Source of the DNA: Macquaria australasica
Lineage: Eukaryota > Chordata > Actinopteri > Centrarchiformes > Percichthyidae
DNA length: 64,000 bases
Direction of reading: 5' to 3'
NCBI GenBank assembly: GCA_005408345.1
Contig: SEMN01000797.1
Span: 1-64,000 of the forward strand
The notes beneath the pieces are model-generated. The model was not told the origin of the DNA. It did not search any database and saw only the letters and a program-made list of their open reading frames with translations. Numbering within the stretch: position 1 is the stretch's first letter; every line of letters begins with the position of its first letter. Shown here in pieces: positions 62,501 through 64,000 of this stretch. Made by a program: the position numbers and the translations under genes.

Positions 62501-64000
62501 GCTTTGGTTCCAGCTTTGTATCTTAAGAGATAACATTGATCATTGTAAAACTCCTCACCTGTATATTTCTGTGATTATTGTCTTTTTATGTTTTATTTTC
62601 CCTTTAAAAATCACTGGACCTCAGCACCGCTATATGGTATAGTAAGATGTCCCCTGGTTAACTGCCATTATACAGAGGCATGTTCCACTGAAGAGGTCTA
62701 ATGTACTACATTAAAACAAAACAACTCACTCATTCTCTTATTCACTGCTCCCCATATAATAGACCCCCAATAGTTTATGCTGAGTGAGCGGTAAATTGAG
62801 ATTTCGAACACTTACGAAACATTGTCGTTTTGCGTCATCACTGACAGTTGTAGAGTCACATAGCTGTAATTTTCAAATCTCTAAAACGTGATGGATTGCA
62901 TTGTGGGATTGTTAGCAGAAAGTAGTGTACACTCCATGGACCGGAAACAACTTTTTGTTCTATAAAAAAGTAACTATGGTGCAATCATAAATAGGGAGTG
63001 ATTTTGCACACAGTGACTGATCCTGTAGTGCTTTAATCCAGTATTCATCCGTGACTGTGTGTTTTCACACCGTCTGTCTAACAGTCACTGTTTGTGTCTT
63101 TGTGTGTTGTCTCTCTCAGGCAGTGTCTGGAGTCTGAGGACGACCTTCAGCAGCTGCAGTCAGACGGTGTGCCTTCAGAGGTCACTGATTGGCTGGCGTC
63201 CACCTTTACCCAGAGGGTTCGACGGCCTGTACGACGCTCAGACGAGAAGCCCAAGTTCCGCAGCATTGTGCACGCAGTGCAGGCTGGGATATTTGTAGAG
63301 AGGTAAAATGACATTTTATCTCTACTTAAGCATTATAAGGTTATGATTTTTTGGACAGGTATTCGAGGAGGTCTGTATGATGCATCAGGGTGTTTAATAC
63401 TCGTCTGTAACAATGTAGCTGCTGCAGAAAAGAACCAGTTATACAGCTATATGTTTTATTTATGAGACTTAAATACAATAAAATAAGGAAACAATAATCT
63501 CATACTATAAAATTCCTATTGTAAATGACAGATTTCCACGTCTGTACTATAACTCTAATATAAGCTGATACAGTGTTGTTACAATCACAGCCACAGAAAA
63601 CACAGACAGCTGCACTGGACTGTGAAACATTAGCCTCTTTTTCTCTTTAAAACATCCTTCCAAAGGGGACAGGGACTTTGGAGGATTTATATAAACAGCT
63701 CCTGAGATGAGTTCGCTGCATAGTGTCAACATCTGAACTTTGACTGAACTCAACATAAACATTGCATTATTCCAGGATGTTCAAGAGGGCCTACACCGCA
63801 GCCATGCCAGACCAACCTGCGGCGGTCGTAAACTGCCTCAGGGTAAGCCTCAACTAATCATAAATCTCACTGTGCAATCGGACATTTGTGCAATAAATCG
63901 GACATCACAAAAGAGGTCGTATACACACCACAAGTATGCATCAATAACGCAGTCACTCTCCTCTCCTTCTTCTCAGGATGTCGACCGCTGGAGCTTTGAC
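59583..64000 (+). CDS. pde1b: Calcium/calmodulin-dependent 3',5'-cyclic nucleotide phosphodiesterase 1B, 5' part
   Basis: Five coding exons are in the window: 59583-59635, 61625-61738, 63120-63302, 63776-63842 and 63977-64000 (continuing beyond the end), giving 147 codons with phase kept and GT/AG borders. PDE1 enzymes hydrolyse cAMP and cGMP in the cytosol when calcium-calmodulin binds their N-terminal region. Residues 20-55 (LKQLEEKDVDFEE, KKNLDFTVSLLEAVYLD) and 73-86 (VPSEVTDWLASTFT), then KPKFRSIVHAVQAGIFVERM (99-118) and DVDRWSFD (140-147), follow the PDE1 N-terminal region just before the catalytic HD domain, which lies outside the window. The start, MAELVRIRKKRLQIPISRLR, resembles the mammalian PDE1B2 isoform. 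Its basic, hydrophobic character suits calmodulin binding. The ATG has a good context (GGAATGG) after an in-frame TGA at 59544. The call of 1B over 1A or 1C rests on this start and on the neighbouring nckap1l, as in mammals. Confidence 0.92.
61915..62125 (+). repeat. High-copy teleost interspersed repeat in pde1b intron 1... (between coding exons 2 and 3)
   Basis: The order 'CCATTAATGTATCTATACCC', 'CATCCTTTGCAGGGT', 'GGGGTACACTGAGGACAGG', 'TCGCCGGTCACAGGGC', 'ACCTAACCTGCATGTCTTCG' and 'GGAGGAAACCCACG' is the familiar pattern of a very abundant fish repeat, here diverged and truncated. It lies in the intron between coding exons 2 and 3. Its 'TTTGCAGGG' is not an exon border. Confidence 0.7.

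Noticed and set aside
62451..62642. 63-codon hydrophobic open frame
   Set aside because: AT-rich intronic DNA of pde1b; hydrophobicity follows from T-rich codons.

Overview
The window is vertebrate nuclear DNA, almost certainly from a ray-finned (percomorph-type) teleost. Genes are split into short exons by GT-AG introns. Intergenic DNA is full of teleost-type repeats: a LINE 3' end with a GAATT-type tail, terminal-inverted-repeat MITEs, a dead Tc1 transposase and many dinucleotide microsatellites. Two recognisable protein genes lie side by side on the + strand, and a third gene fragment sits near the left end.

Left part (1-32,300). Only one stretch here resembles a real protein. It is a two-exon C-terminal fragment (5164-5673) of a teleost-expanded family often labelled SAMD3-like, and its last part is cut by a stop codon and a frameshift that coincide with a perfect small palindrome. 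The rest is a gene-poor interval of about 27 kb. It holds a LINE 3' end, several MITEs (6628-7027, 14898-15128, 16387-16670, 28162-28998), three interspersed repeat families with more than one copy in the window, microsatellites and a good RFX-type X-box.

Middle (32,425-54,434). This is a complete nckap1l (hem1) gene. I assembled 31 coding exons by eye; all have GT/AG borders and matching phases, and together they encode 1123 residues. The product is the blood-cell member of the NCKAP1 family and a scaffold subunit of the WAVE regulatory complex that drives Arp2/3 actin assembly. Its introns carry an antisense dead Tc1 copy (intron 6), a long TG/GA microsatellite just after the exon 13 donor, and a CT-rich tract forming the exon 20 acceptor. 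Intron 1 has a PU.1-like ETS motif pair that fits a haematopoietic gene.

Right part (59,583-64,000). This is the 5' part of a PDE1 calmodulin-dependent cyclic nucleotide phosphodiesterase gene. The first five coding exons (147 codons) are present and the catalytic domain lies beyond the window. The short first exon resembles the mammalian PDE1B2 start. NCKAP1L and PDE1B are also neighbours in the same orientation in mammals, so conserved gene order supports calling this pde1b. The two genes are not known to share a pathway; the adjacency is ancestral synteny.

No tRNA, rRNA, CRISPR or viral sequence was recognised. All gene models are manual readings without database searches or transcripts.
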